From Nigrospora sphaerica (lineage: Eukaryota; Ascomycota; Sordariomycetes; Amphisphaeriales; Apiosporaceae), in assembly GCA_018287875.1 (NCBI GenBank), contig JAGVVL010000013.1, forward strand, positions 3,534,001 to 3,598,000: a stretch of DNA of 64,000 nucleotides. The letters are read 5' to 3'. Below are positions 11,124 through 20,614 of this stretch, in pieces; the stretch's first letter is position 1, and each line of letters starts with the position of its first letter. The position numbers and the translations under genes are program-made. A model generated the notes under the pieces. It was not told the origin of the DNA. It did no database searches and worked only from the letters and a program-made list of their open reading frames with translations.

Positions 11124-13030
11124 CCTGCGACGGCCCCGAAACTCGATTTCGTGACATGGATGGCCGGTTGTGTAATTGGGTAGGAAAACGACCCGGTGCT
11201 CTTGAAGCCATCGACAATCATTAAAGAATGATGACCGGCGGAGCGGTAAGGAACAGAGTCGAACTCAAGGCAATCCCTCCCCTGCCCAGACCCGCGAGGA
11301 CTGCATCTTTAAGACGAACCTTTCTGGGGCAAGTGTCCCCAGCCTTCCTTCTAGAATGGATACCCTAGCCTCCAGGACCCATCACGACGAAGCCTCCCGT
11401 GACTAACGTCGGCACTCAGACGAAAGGTGCTCGTCTGAATGCATTGAAGTACAAAGTACAAACCCGACTAGCTGCCAATGCTGCTCTGGCTTTCCCTAGC
11501 TAGCGGATGCGAGCCGCACCACGCACGCCAGTATTCTCCTGCCTGGTCCGATTGCGCTGCCAGGGGTCGTCTCCGTTACGGCAACCCGGACACGGGTTGT
11601 ATTTGCGCACTGCCCCTGGAGACGGCATCTGCCGGGCTGACGGGCCTGTCTATCAGGTATGATTGGCCGAGGCAACGGCCCACGCACGCCTGTTGCCACT
11701 GGGGGAAAGCGTGAGCCAGGCTGGGCTCGAAGGCTTCTCTATGATATCCACGAGGGTGCCGTGCGGCCCATGCCAACCGCTGGCTTGCTCTATGGCGTAT
11801 CGCCATCGAGCAGAAACGACCAACGGGAAGCCGCTCCTGGCTTAGCGCCTGTTGGTTTGGCCTGGGGGCCTCGTCTAGAGCGCACGAAGAAAAGGCCGAC
11901 GGCACGAGGGAATCTCATCCGGGCCCATAGAACAGCCACCTCAGCATGAGGCCGAATCGAAGGGATCCATTTGCATGGTTGCGTGGCAGAGTCCCGTTCG
12001 AGGACATTTTCACGCCGGGACGCGGTGAGTTGAAGCGAAACGTCATGTTGCCCCGAGACGGTTTGCTACATCCGAGATAGTGCAGAAAACCACAGTCTGG
12101 TTTTTGACGAGCGGTGTAAGGCGGCCAATCGCAGCACGGGCTGCATGTCGCGCTAAGTCTTTACAGTTCGCTCACCGGCACGCAGCTAAAACATGGGCTT
12201 CGCAGCTGGGAATGGGTTGAGCGCAGCCGCCATCTGATTCAGTCACAATAGTTCACGTACAGGGAACGCACTCGGATCACTGACGTCTATCCATCCAAGC
12301 CGACGAGCAATTCAGAACGCTGTTCTATCCGCCTCTGAATCAAGGCGCCCGCACCTCCCGGGCCAGCAAACAGCTGTGCCGCGCCGGGCTGGCCGCCGAC
12401 TGTTACACAGGAATGATGGCCGACCTTGCGCAATATCGAGTTTGCACGCCTCGAGGTCGGTTAGGCTATCGACATTATTAGTACCTAAAGGACAGCCCGC
12501 GCCAGCGTCAGTCCGGGACATCGTCAAGGCCTCGGCCAGCCGCTGTTTCAGATTGCCAGCCGCGTCGGCGAGCGCACCGCAGCACGTCCGCACCGCCGGG
12601 AGCAAAATCAGCGGTAACACCGGTGGCCCGGGCAAGCCGCGCCGCGCGAAGTGGCCCTCAGCTGGGACCCGGATCAGACATCGTCTCAAGCGTCCACTTT
12701 TACGGGAGGCCCTTGATGGCCGAGGGCGGGCGGGGCAGCAGAGCTTCTGGGCGCTGCCGCTCATAGCCAGCGCTGGTGGGAACTGTATACAACGCGCAGG
12801 CCCCCGTGGCATGGGCGTGGTAGTCATAACTAGTCGTGCTCGGCGATGAAGTCCGCGTTCAGTGGGTGCCCGTCGTCGATGGTTCTACTCTACGGCGCCT
12901 GCACGGCGCCGGTGCGCCGACGGCTCGTCCTGGAAAGAGGTTACCACAGCCGAAGTCATCCTGGCAGCGGATCGGGGCGCTATCCCACCAAGTTGCCGAG
13001 ATCACCCAGGCGCAGGTTAAGCAATTCTGA

Positions 13031-13658
13031 TCACGGGCTCGGGCTGGACTGGCCTCGGTGCCAGTTCCCCCAAGGGTGCAATGCTTCCAAACCAAGGAAT
13101 TTCCAGCAAAGCGAGGAAAGCGGTGCCCGTTTGGGTCCCTTGTACCCGACACACGACAGCTCGGCAGATCGGTGTGTACCTTGGGCCAGAGCCGGTGCAC
13201 GACGGCTAAGTACGCCTCGTCCTAGCAAGCCTCCTCTACTGTTTCTGTGGGACTGGGGCAGATATGAGAGCATAATGGCCTTGAAGCAGTGCTCGTTGAT
13301 GTGGTCCCGGTCGATGCCGTAGCCCAGCCCCGACTCCAACATTGCCCTGGCCGTCTGCGGCACGACCACGACAAAGCGTTCCTCCCCCCCGAGGGCACCC
13401 CGGTGGTAGGTACCGTGACTTGTCTGAGTTGAAGATTTGGCGCAGCTCATCGACAATAGCGCCGTTCTTGTGACCGTTGGAGCCGCTCGCAATGGTACCG
13501 GGGGCAGTGAAGTGGTGTCCGCCCAAATACATCAGCACGTGGTGAGAGGCGGCACCCTCAAGAGTGACTGCATCGTTCCCGTCGGCGTTCCTCCTCACCC
13601 ACGTGCTCCAGAAATAATATGGAGTCCTTACCAGGCGCATCGGCTTAGATTTAGCCAA
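13031..13658 (-). pseudogene. Probable frameshifted gene remnant, family unknown
   Basis: Two overlapping minus-strand frames together look like one protein. The first (from 13658) reads RTPYYFWSTWVRRNADGND, VLMYLGGHHFTAPG and GAIVDELRQIFNS. The second continues with ERFVVVVPQTARAMLESGLG and DRDHINEHCFKAIMLSYLPQ. They swap near a run of seven C on the plus strand (13384-13390), where a one-base slip would join them. I do not recognise the family. A short intron instead of a frameshift is possible, but no clear splice pair was found. Confidence 0.4.
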
Positions 13659-13662
13659 AAGC

Positions 13663-13857
13663 TTGATGCTTGTGGGGCAGGGTGTACCATACGGCGCGCC
13701 TCACTGCGTCTCGTGCAGCGGCAATCACTACTGGGCCGTGATATTTTTCGGCGACGGCGACGGTGGCACCCTAGACAAGAGCTGCATCTACGATTGCGCG
13801 GACGGCACCTACCACGCCACCGACAACTACTTTGCCAGCGAGGCGCGCACATACTGA
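13663..13857 (+). other. Short cysteine-containing open frame, uncertain
   Basis: A 64-codon frame with protein-like composition (HCVSCSGNHYWAVIFFGDGDGG, CIYDCADGTYHATDNYF pattern in short pieces) and even cysteine spacing. No signal peptide is visible at its start, and an adjacent frame carries on for another about 60 codons. It may be a fragment of a decayed gene rather than a gene. Confidence 0.25.
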
Positions 13858-15251
13858 CAGAGGACAACGCCATTGACGGCATCCACACCATGACCGGCGT
13901 GTTAGCCGCTGGCGCTCACGCCCACATGATGGGCCGTCCCTGCCTTGTGAACCCCTCCTCCACACAGCGGCGACATACTGCCCGCGGTTCCAACCAGGCC
14001 TGCCAACGGCCACAGAAAAACCACCAAGTTTGGGGCACCCAGAAGCAGGCACGGTAATAAAGATATTCGGTGCACATCACCACATAATGATGGCCACCAG
14101 AGGCCAGAGAAGCAGATAACCTGAGGCCACCACTTTCCCCCGTGTCAGGTTCAACATGACCACGCCTGAGAGATCGGGGCTCACAGCGAGATTTCCATCG
14201 ACTTCTGTATTCTACAACTGACTATACCTTTGGTTTCCCGTATGCGAAAGGCTCGGAGGAAAGCTGCAGCCCGGTCCCGACGCGGTATCAAAACCGGGTT
14301 GCGCAGTTGGCATGGCGACCGCGTCTCTCCGGCAAACGTGGGCCCTCGTCCTATCTCCGTATCACAACACCACGGATGAAAAGTCCCCGGAGCAACCTCA
14401 GATCTATCTAAGACGGGGCCAAGGGTAGTGGCCGCCAACCTATGCAGACCTAAGATACTCGATCCGAGCTACCCTGTCGCCGCTGGTGTACGTCATCACC
14501 CTTATCCCCGGTTCCGTTCCGTCGAATTCGCGCTTCGTGCCTTCCTCTCCGTTCGCACTGGTGCCCAAACGACGAGGCGGGCAAATACTCGGTAGACGAA
14601 GGGCTCTCATCACGACGCCGTTGAGCCACTAGGTCAAAAACAGAAATAGGGAAATGAATCTCCAGGGGCACGGGACTCTGGGGTGGAAGGGGGAGAGTGG
14701 GGTGGTAACGATAAGAGGACAGTGCCGACATGCATGTATTACAACGTGAAAGGCGATGGAGCGTCGTTGCGAGAATGGGCGAATCAAGGCGGTGTGAGGC
14801 TCTCATGAGTCGGGTGCCGGCATGTGTGATAACCATCACCGGGGGTTGCCCCGACTCTCCCCCGCGACACAGACCCTAAGGTGCCATTCTGGCGCCAAAG
14901 CGGCCTAGTGAGGGCGCCCAGCCGGCAGCTAGGAACTGCGAGGCCTTGATTCTCAAGATTGGTCCCCACACGCCTCCAGGGATCCATTTTGCTGCTATCG
15001 TCATCTCTGTCTCCCAATGTGGGAAAGTTTCAGCACCCCCATAGCGTTTGGCGATGGGGCTTAGGGCGATACGGCAACCTATAATGGTCCGTTGCTGTGG
15101 TCGAGGGGTACAAGTACGCCGAGACGTCCTTTCTTGCAGCGTGTCTTACTCTCGGCAGCTTCCCGTGAAGCGGTGGTACTGTCTCGACCCGCTCCCCTTC
15201 CATCTCTTCGCCGAACCCGCACGTCACCTTTCCAGGCTATAAGCCAGCAAG

Positions 15252-16334
15252 ATGAAGTTCTCGAGGGCAGTTCCGACCGCCGTGGCGTGTCTCGCGGGCC
15301 TTTCGGGCGTCTCGGGCGCGCCGGTAAGCAACTGCACGGCGCCGATACTGCAGCAGTGGCCAGCCGAGGCGGCGGCGGCGCTGGAGGCCATGATCAAGCG
15401 CAACGCGCACCAGGGCCAGTACGCCATCTTCGACATGGACAACACGTCGTGGCGCTTTGACCTCGAGGAGTCGCTGCTGCCGTACCTGGAGCAGCTGGGG
15501 GTCCTGACGCGCGCCACGCTTGACCCGTCGCTGCGGCTGCTGCCCTTCAAGGACGTGCCCGGCTATGAGGAGACGCTGTACAGCTACTACCTGCGCCTCT
15601 GCGACGTTGACATCGCCCTCTGCTACCCGTGGGCGGCGCAGGTGTGGGCGGGGCTGTCGCTGCGCGAGCTCAAGGGCCACGTCGACGACCTCATGGCGCT
15701 CAACGGCACCATCGCGACGCGGTACTGGGAGGGCGATGCCGTCGTGGCCGGCGAGGTCAGCCCGCCGCGCGTCTTCGGCGCCATGGCCGAGCTGTACCGC
15801 GCGCTGCAGGCGCACGGCATCGCCGTCTACGTCGTCTCGGCCTCGTCCGAGGAGCTGGTGCGCTTCGTCGCCAGCGACGCGCGCTACGGCTACGAGGTGC
15901 CGCCCGAGAACGTGCTGGGCGTGACGACGTTCCTGCGCAACGCCACGTCGGGCGCCCTCACGACGTCGCGCGCCCAGATCGCCGCCGGCACCTACGACTA
16001 CGAGCGCAACCTCGCCGACCTCGTCTACGGCCCCTACCTCGGCACGCCGGCCACCTGGTTCGCCGGCAAGTGGGCCGCCGTCCTCACCTACATCGACGAG
16101 TGGAAGCGCCCCGTCCTCGCCGGCGGCGACACCCCCGGCTCCGACACGTACATGATCTTCCACGGCGTCGACGTCGCCAAGGGCGGCGTCCACCTCTGGA
16201 TCAACCGCGACGACGCCAAGTTCGCCAAGCTCCAGTCCATGATCGCCGACGCCGCCAGCGGCCAGGCCACCAACGGCCTCGACGTCACCGTCAACAAGAA
16301 CTGGGTCGTCGTGAAGCCCGAAGAGATCCTGTGA
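15252..16334 (+). CDS. Secreted HAD phosphatase, phosphorylcholine-phosphatase-like
   Basis: Intronless gene for 360 residues. A signal peptide is seen (hydrophobic 8-21, likely cleavage after GVSG near 22). The four HAD motifs are present: DMDNT (61-65, nucleophile Asp61 and acid Asp63), serine in VVSAS (196), Lys273 in AGKW, and GGDTPGSD (291-298) for magnesium. The pairing of DMDNTSWRFDLEE with GDTPxSD closely recalls Pseudomonas PchP, which hydrolyses phosphorylcholine, so a secreted enzyme releasing choline and phosphate from phosphomonoesters is likely; the actual substrate is inferred. Several NxT/NxS sites would allow glycosylation. Third positions are almost all G or C, more extreme than in neighbours, and there are no introns. 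A bacterial-like relative in a fungus raises the possibility of transfer. Confidence 0.88.
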   Translation: MKFSRAVPTAVACLAGLSGVSGAPVSNCTAPILQQWPAEAAAALEAMIKRNAHQGQYAIFDMDNTSWRFDLEESLLPYLEQLGVLTRATLDPSLRLLPFKDVPGYEETLYSYYLRLCDVDIALCYPWAAQVWAGLSLRELKGHVDDLMALNGTIATRYWEGDAVVAGEVSPPRVFGAMAELYRALQAHGIAVYVVSASSEELVRFVASDARYGYEVPPENVLGVTTFLRNATSGALTTSRAQIAAGTYDYERNLADLVYGPYLGTPATWFAGKWAAVLTYIDEWKRPVLAGGDTPGSDTYMIFHGVDVAKGGVHLWINRDDAKFAKLQSMIADAASGQATNGLDVTVNKNWVVVKPEEIL

Positions 16335-16953
16335 TGGGAGGGGAAAGAAATCGGTTTCGTCCCGCACATGACGTGACGTAATGTATAGACAGACATACGA
16401 ACCAAAAGAAAAAGATACCCCTTGCTCCTTGAATGACCGTTCCCCCCTCTCCGTCATTCGCGCCTTCATGGAAACGTCTTCCTCTGCTCCGCCCTTCCAT
16501 ACCAGGCAGGGTATCCATTCTCTCATAGCACCGAGGACTGGTGGTTAGGCAGGGAATACAGCTCCTTGTTCCTTTCTGCCAGTAGCGAAAATCTATCACT
16601 CTAGTCTCATCAATTCTTGTTCCTGCGTCCAGAAATGCCTACTTCGCATCCTACTTGATTGCTCATTGATGATTAGGCTTGGTAGTCACCCATTTCTCAA
16701 CCTCGGCTTCCATCTCGCCTGACTCACACTGCAGCCTCCTTCCGCCATCAGAGGGTCAACCGCCCAGAAATTGTCACTCTGAGATGGGTTTATAGGTGTT
16801 CAATCTACCTTGCATAACAACATAAGTTCCATAACTGTCGGGCGTGATTCGTACTAACAAGCGCATTCCCTCACCTCGTGCCAACCCTCCCATCGCCCCC
16901 TCCACGAGCACGCAACCCAGAAGCCCCTGACTCCCCCCCGCTCGACCAAACCC
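16335..16953. other. Intergenic between converging genes
   Basis: Shared 3' flank of the plus-strand phosphatase gene and the minus-strand AsaB-type gene. No open frame of interest was seen. Confidence 0.6.
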
Positions 16954-18138
16954 TCAGCCCCTGTCATCAGGATGGAACACGAGCGCGCGCACCTCGATGC
17001 TCTCGCGGGGCGGGATATCGGCGCCCTCGGTGGCGGGGTCCACAAAGGCGGTGTGGGGGACGCGGCGGGCGCGGCCGTCGGTCTTGCTGTCGAAACACTT
17101 GATGAGGATGGCTTCTCCGGGAGTCAAGGCGTGCTTGTAGAACCAGCGCTGGCCGGGGGAGTGGCGGACCGCGAAGGTCTCGCCGCGGCGCGTCGGATAG
17201 ACGAGCTACCACAATGCCGAGTTAGTAAACTTTCCGGAACCGAGTGTCGTCGGGAGCCGCTTTTGGGAGGCCCCCAGGCCGGGAACGCCCGAAGCCAAGC
17301 GTCAAGGGGCGTACAAGGGGGGCAAGTTCGTGCTGACATGGGATACAAGAGAAGACGGGACGTTGCTTACGCCGATGGGAACGAGGTCCTCCTCGGGCAC
17401 CGAGTCGGCGCGCGCCAACGCCAGCGGGTCGCGCCGCACCGTCGACAGCGGCCGCCACACGTTGATGATCTGCACGCGGCCCCGCAGAAGCTCGGCCGCC
17501 TCCTCGGGCAGGTGGTGCGATACCCGGTCCAGCGACGCCGCGTACGTCTGGTCGATGTGCACTCGCTGCACGGGCCCGCGCGCCGCCGTGCGCCCGGTCT
17601 CGCTGTCCGGGACGGCCGCCTGCCGTCGGATCGTGTGGTCGAAGATGAAGATCTTGGAGGCGCCGGTGCTGTTGGGGAAACGTGGTTAGAAACCATCTAT
17701 GTGAACGAAGCCCCTTTCCCCGCCCCCCGTTCGGATCCACTCCTCGACCAGCGGCGGCGACGGAAGAATAACTTACACGTCCTTGAGAAGCTGCTCCGTC
17801 TCGGGGTAGTAGACGGCCTTGATGCGGTCGTCGTCGACAAAGTCCTTTTCCTCGACCGTGTTCTCGACGAACTGGAAGCCGTCCTTGTCCAGCGTGTAGT
17901 CTGCCTCGTCGCCCGTCACGTCGGTGATGTGGACCGTGTGCGTCTCCACCGGGCGGTCGAAAGTCTCGGGCCGGTCGACGTAGACGGGCGCCGGCGGCGT
18001 GCCGTCTTCGTTGTCCTTGAAGAATTGGAGCACCGCGTCGACGTCGTGCTTCTGCCGCCTCTTCTCGCTGCCCGCCTCGCAGGCCGCGAACGGAGGCGCG
18101 GCGGCGGCGACGGGGAGTTGGACGTCAACAGCGGCCAT
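16954..18138 (-). CDS. GA4 desaturase / AsaB-family oxidoreductase
   Basis: Three exons, 18138-17777, 17668-17371 and 17205-16954, join in frame to 303 residues, the usual length of this fungal family (named after gibberellin GA4 desaturase, AsaB of aspergillic acid biosynthesis and bacterial CmcJ-like cephamycin proteins). Members are iron/2-oxoglutarate-type hydroxylases or desaturases acting on small secondary metabolites. Family signatures are clear: KAVYYPETEQLLKD, IFIFDHTIRR, HIDQTYAASLDRV, INVWRPL and VPEEDLVPIG, then RWFYKHALTPGEAILIKCFD and RRVPHTAFVDP. No signal peptide is seen, so it is probably cytosolic. No polyketide or peptide synthase lies in this window, so it is not part of an obvious metabolite cluster. 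Substrate unknown. Donors are GTAAGT and GTAAGC; the acceptors preserve frame. Confidence 0.85.
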
Positions 18139-18825
18139 GGTGGTGTTGGAGTTTTTCTTTTTTTCTTTGTTTTAGCTAAATTGTATCGCTTGTTCTATGT
18201 GCACCGGTGCACTTTGGTCATTCCATGTATTTTCCAGTCGTTACACCTCCGTCTCCTCGCATTTTAATACACGGCCTCTCGTTCATGGTTGACGCGGCTT
18301 GGTCACGGAATCGACAATGATGGTCCGGAGGCCGAGAGATGGCGTAAACGGGAGCTTCGCATTGCTTACACGCCGGCTATTCTCTCCGAAAGCACGTAAT
18401 TCCACGACCCGTGGGTTTCTCAAGCACGCAATTCAGGCCTCCGGGTGGCGACGGCAAATCACGGCCAATCACGGCCAGGTGAATGTAAACGGTGTCGGTG
18501 TTTGAGTTGTGCCGATTTCCAGACATACCTGATGCGATTAGAAATACGCCATTATGTGACTTGCGTAAGACATTGATTCATAATACTCGCACGATACTGA
18601 GGTCAGAAACATTGGCATTCGGGGAAAACCATCGTGGAAGATACGGAAATCGGGGGATCACGAAGCCAGCTTTCTGAGCGTCTTGGTTAGGAATGCTGCG
18701 CCGCAGAGCCTCCGGACCGGTTGGCCACTGCTGCAACCTAATGTTGCCGTATTCATGAACGGCACCCCACGAAATTGGACTCTCCTCCACAAATAACCAG
18801 GACCCCCTACGGGCCAGTCACAATA
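18139..18825. other. Intergenic, AsaB-type promoter
   Basis: Upstream region of the AsaB-type gene and 3' flank of the next small gene. A pyrimidine/purine run lies just before the AsaB-type start (18150-18175). Nothing else recognised. Confidence 0.5.
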
Positions 18826-19118
18826 CTACCATCGTTTGAACACCCTCTTTGGGATACAACTACCGTGGTGGGGCATGATGACGGTCTCTTTAAGCCAGTC
18901 AGAGAAGAGGGTCATGGGCTGTGAATATGTATTTGTCAGCTCGAGGGGAAGTCACTGAGACAGGCCTCCCCAAATACCTCGAAAATGGCGTCAGTACAGG
19001 CCGCTATTTGCGTTCTCATGCCGGCCACAATGGCACGTACTCGCGGAGCCTTAGCGGGACTTTTGTGATTACAGTAGTAAAGGACGGCCAGCAGGGCCAG
19101 AATCAATACGATCTTCAT
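18826..19118 (-). CDS. Small membrane-anchored protein, two exons
   Basis: Predicted 77-residue protein from exons 19118-18978 and 18918-18826. Exon 1 begins with a strong hydrophobic segment (MKIVLILALLAVLYYC) serving as membrane anchor or signal, followed by a basic stretch (KSPAKAPRVR). The intron is convincing: GTATTT donor, then GAGCTGACAAATACATATTCACAG with branch and acceptor correctly spaced. After splicing the protein continues DAIFEPMTLFSDWLKETVIM and ends shortly after. The start was placed at the methionine directly before the hydrophobic run. I do not recognise a family. It sits head-to-tail with the AsaB-type gene upstream region. It could be a remnant rather than a gene. Confidence 0.45.
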
Positions 19119-19393
19119 CTCATTGGCTGGAAGCCATGCCCAGAAGGCTCCTTGATTACTTTGCCGTGATACGTAGCCCAAAGAGGCCGGTCTTGAGAGT
19201 TGGCGCTTACAACTAGTCTACTCAACCCTCGGTCCTAATGACGAAGGAGGACACATCAACTGGGAGCAGCAGATGGAAGACGGGCATCAAGGGAACATAG
19301 CGCACAAGGTCGCTCACGGAGCCATTGGAAGCCTTCCTGCAGTAAAATGCGCAACCCCATATATGACATCTGAGATGACGACGTGGTCGCATG

Positions 19394-20614
19394 TCACTTA
19401 GTTGTTCGCCAAGGCCGCATGCGCACGCCGTCCCCAAGACCCTCAATCAGGGCTTCCGCTCTCCCTTTGACGACGCCGTGTCTCCCGATCCCAGCATCTT
19501 CGGCGAAACTCACGCGGTCCCTCCACCAGTGCAGCCAGCTCTCGGCCCGGGCGCCCTCCACGGCGTCCAGCAGCCCGACGCTGACGTCGACGAGGTCGGG
19601 TCGCTCCTCGTCGTGCCAGAAGACCGTCGCTCCGCAACGGGCGCAGAACTCCCGCCGGACCCCGTCCGAGCTCGCGTAGCTTTGCAAGGCGCCGCGGGGA
19701 AGCCGCATAAAGTCCAACGGCGTGGCCTCGCTGTCGTTGGGACCCGGCGGCGGGTAAACGTAGAGATTGGCTCGCGGCACAAAGGCCCACGTCTGGATCT
19801 CGAAGCCCGAAGTGAGGCGACACGATTGGCATGCGCAGGTGCCTGCGAGGTATCTCGTTGCTGCCTGGACATCGGATGTGGTCACCAGCCACCATTTGTC
19901 ATCCTCAGGGTTGGCGATGCGGGCCGAGGCTGTGTGATAGGGGATGATGAGATCGGGGTAATTGGACCTTGGATGGTGGCTAGCGGCGTTCGGCCTCGTG
20001 ATGTGGAACTTGACCGTCCCGCAGTGGCAGGAAGCTTTCAAAATATCTTGGAGTGACTCTTGTCGTTCCAAACGGACCTCGGTGTTGGTGCTGGCGTCGC
20101 CGCCTTCGGGGTCGACAGTGCTAAGACTGTCTTTGGTCTCCATACCGACCTCATTCCATCTGGGCAACCAAGCCGCAAGGCCACCGTCGCGAGTACCCGC
20201 CACATTGATGTTTTGTGTGTATTGCGGCTCGGGAACCTCCTCTGCTTCCCCCGTTGACCCTCTGCCGTCCTCATTCTCCTCCAACCTTTGACTGATGACA
20301 CCAGTGGCGACCGCCCATTCGAGCGCGGCGCTATTCTCGGTAAGTCGCTGCCAGCGCCGAAACACATGGCAGCCACAAGTGCCGCAAAAGTACCGTAGAA
20401 GCTGAGGGCTGGAGTCGTACATCTTCAGTCCCACCAAACATGGCTCGGCCATGAGGGGCATGTACGAGACACAAAGCAGGCCAGTGCTGCGTCGGCACGT
20501 TTTGCAGTGACAGACATCGAGGGCCGCTGGTTGGGCTCGGACGGTTTGCGCCACATTTCCGCAGTGACAACCGATTACATAGGTCGGGTTTGCCATCTTC
20601 ACCCCGAGTGCCAT
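19394..20614 (-). CDS. Protein with two GFA (glutathione-dependent formaldehyde-activating type) zinc domains
   Basis: Intronless, 406 residues (or 400 from the methionine at 20596, which begins MANPTYVIGCHCG and is equally good). The first GFA domain spans about 10-120 with CHCGN, CHCKTC and FCGTCGCHVF zinc ligands. A linker rich in acidic and polar residues follows. The second domain, about 195-370, has CHCGTV, CACQSC and FCARCGATVF. GFA/CENP-V-type domains bind structural and catalytic zinc; despite the name, most fungal members have no proven role in formaldehyde chemistry. Tandem GFA proteins are common in fungi. No secretion signal is visible. Neighbours give no pathway hint. Confidence 0.87.
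   Translation of the reverse strand: MALGVKMANPTYVIGCHCGNVAQTVRAQPAALDVCHCKTCRRSTGLLCVSYMPLMAEPCLVGLKMYDSSPQLLRYFCGTCGCHVFRRWQRLTENSAALEWAVATGVISQRLEENEDGRGSTGEAEEVPEPQYTQNINVAGTRDGGLAAWLPRWNEVGMETKDSLSTVDPEGGDASTNTEVRLERQESLQDILKASCHCGTVKFHITRPNAASHHPRSNYPDLIIPYHTASARIANPEDDKWWLVTTSDVQAATRYLAGTCACQSCRLTSGFEIQTWAFVPRANLYVYPPPGPNDSEATPLDFMRLPRGALQSYASSDGVRREFCARCGATVFWHDEERPDLVDVSVGLLDAVEGARAESWLHWWRDRVSFAEDAGIGRHGVVKGRAEALIEGLGDGVRMRPWRTTK

Larger units (their letters stand above)
11124..15251. other. Decayed accessory stretch without an intact gene
   Basis: About 4 kb between the rhodopsin-domain gene and the secreted phosphatase gene. Short overlapping open frames occur on both strands and several read like protein for 50-80 residues before breaking, notably minus 13031-13658 and plus 13663-13857. 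None extends to a full gene. The last few hundred bases before 15252 are the phosphatase promoter. Confidence 0.5.

Noticed and set aside
15237..16526. 429-codon minus-strand frame
   Set aside because: Antisense to the secreted phosphatase gene, whose GC-ending codons keep the reverse frame open; no domain-like sequence.
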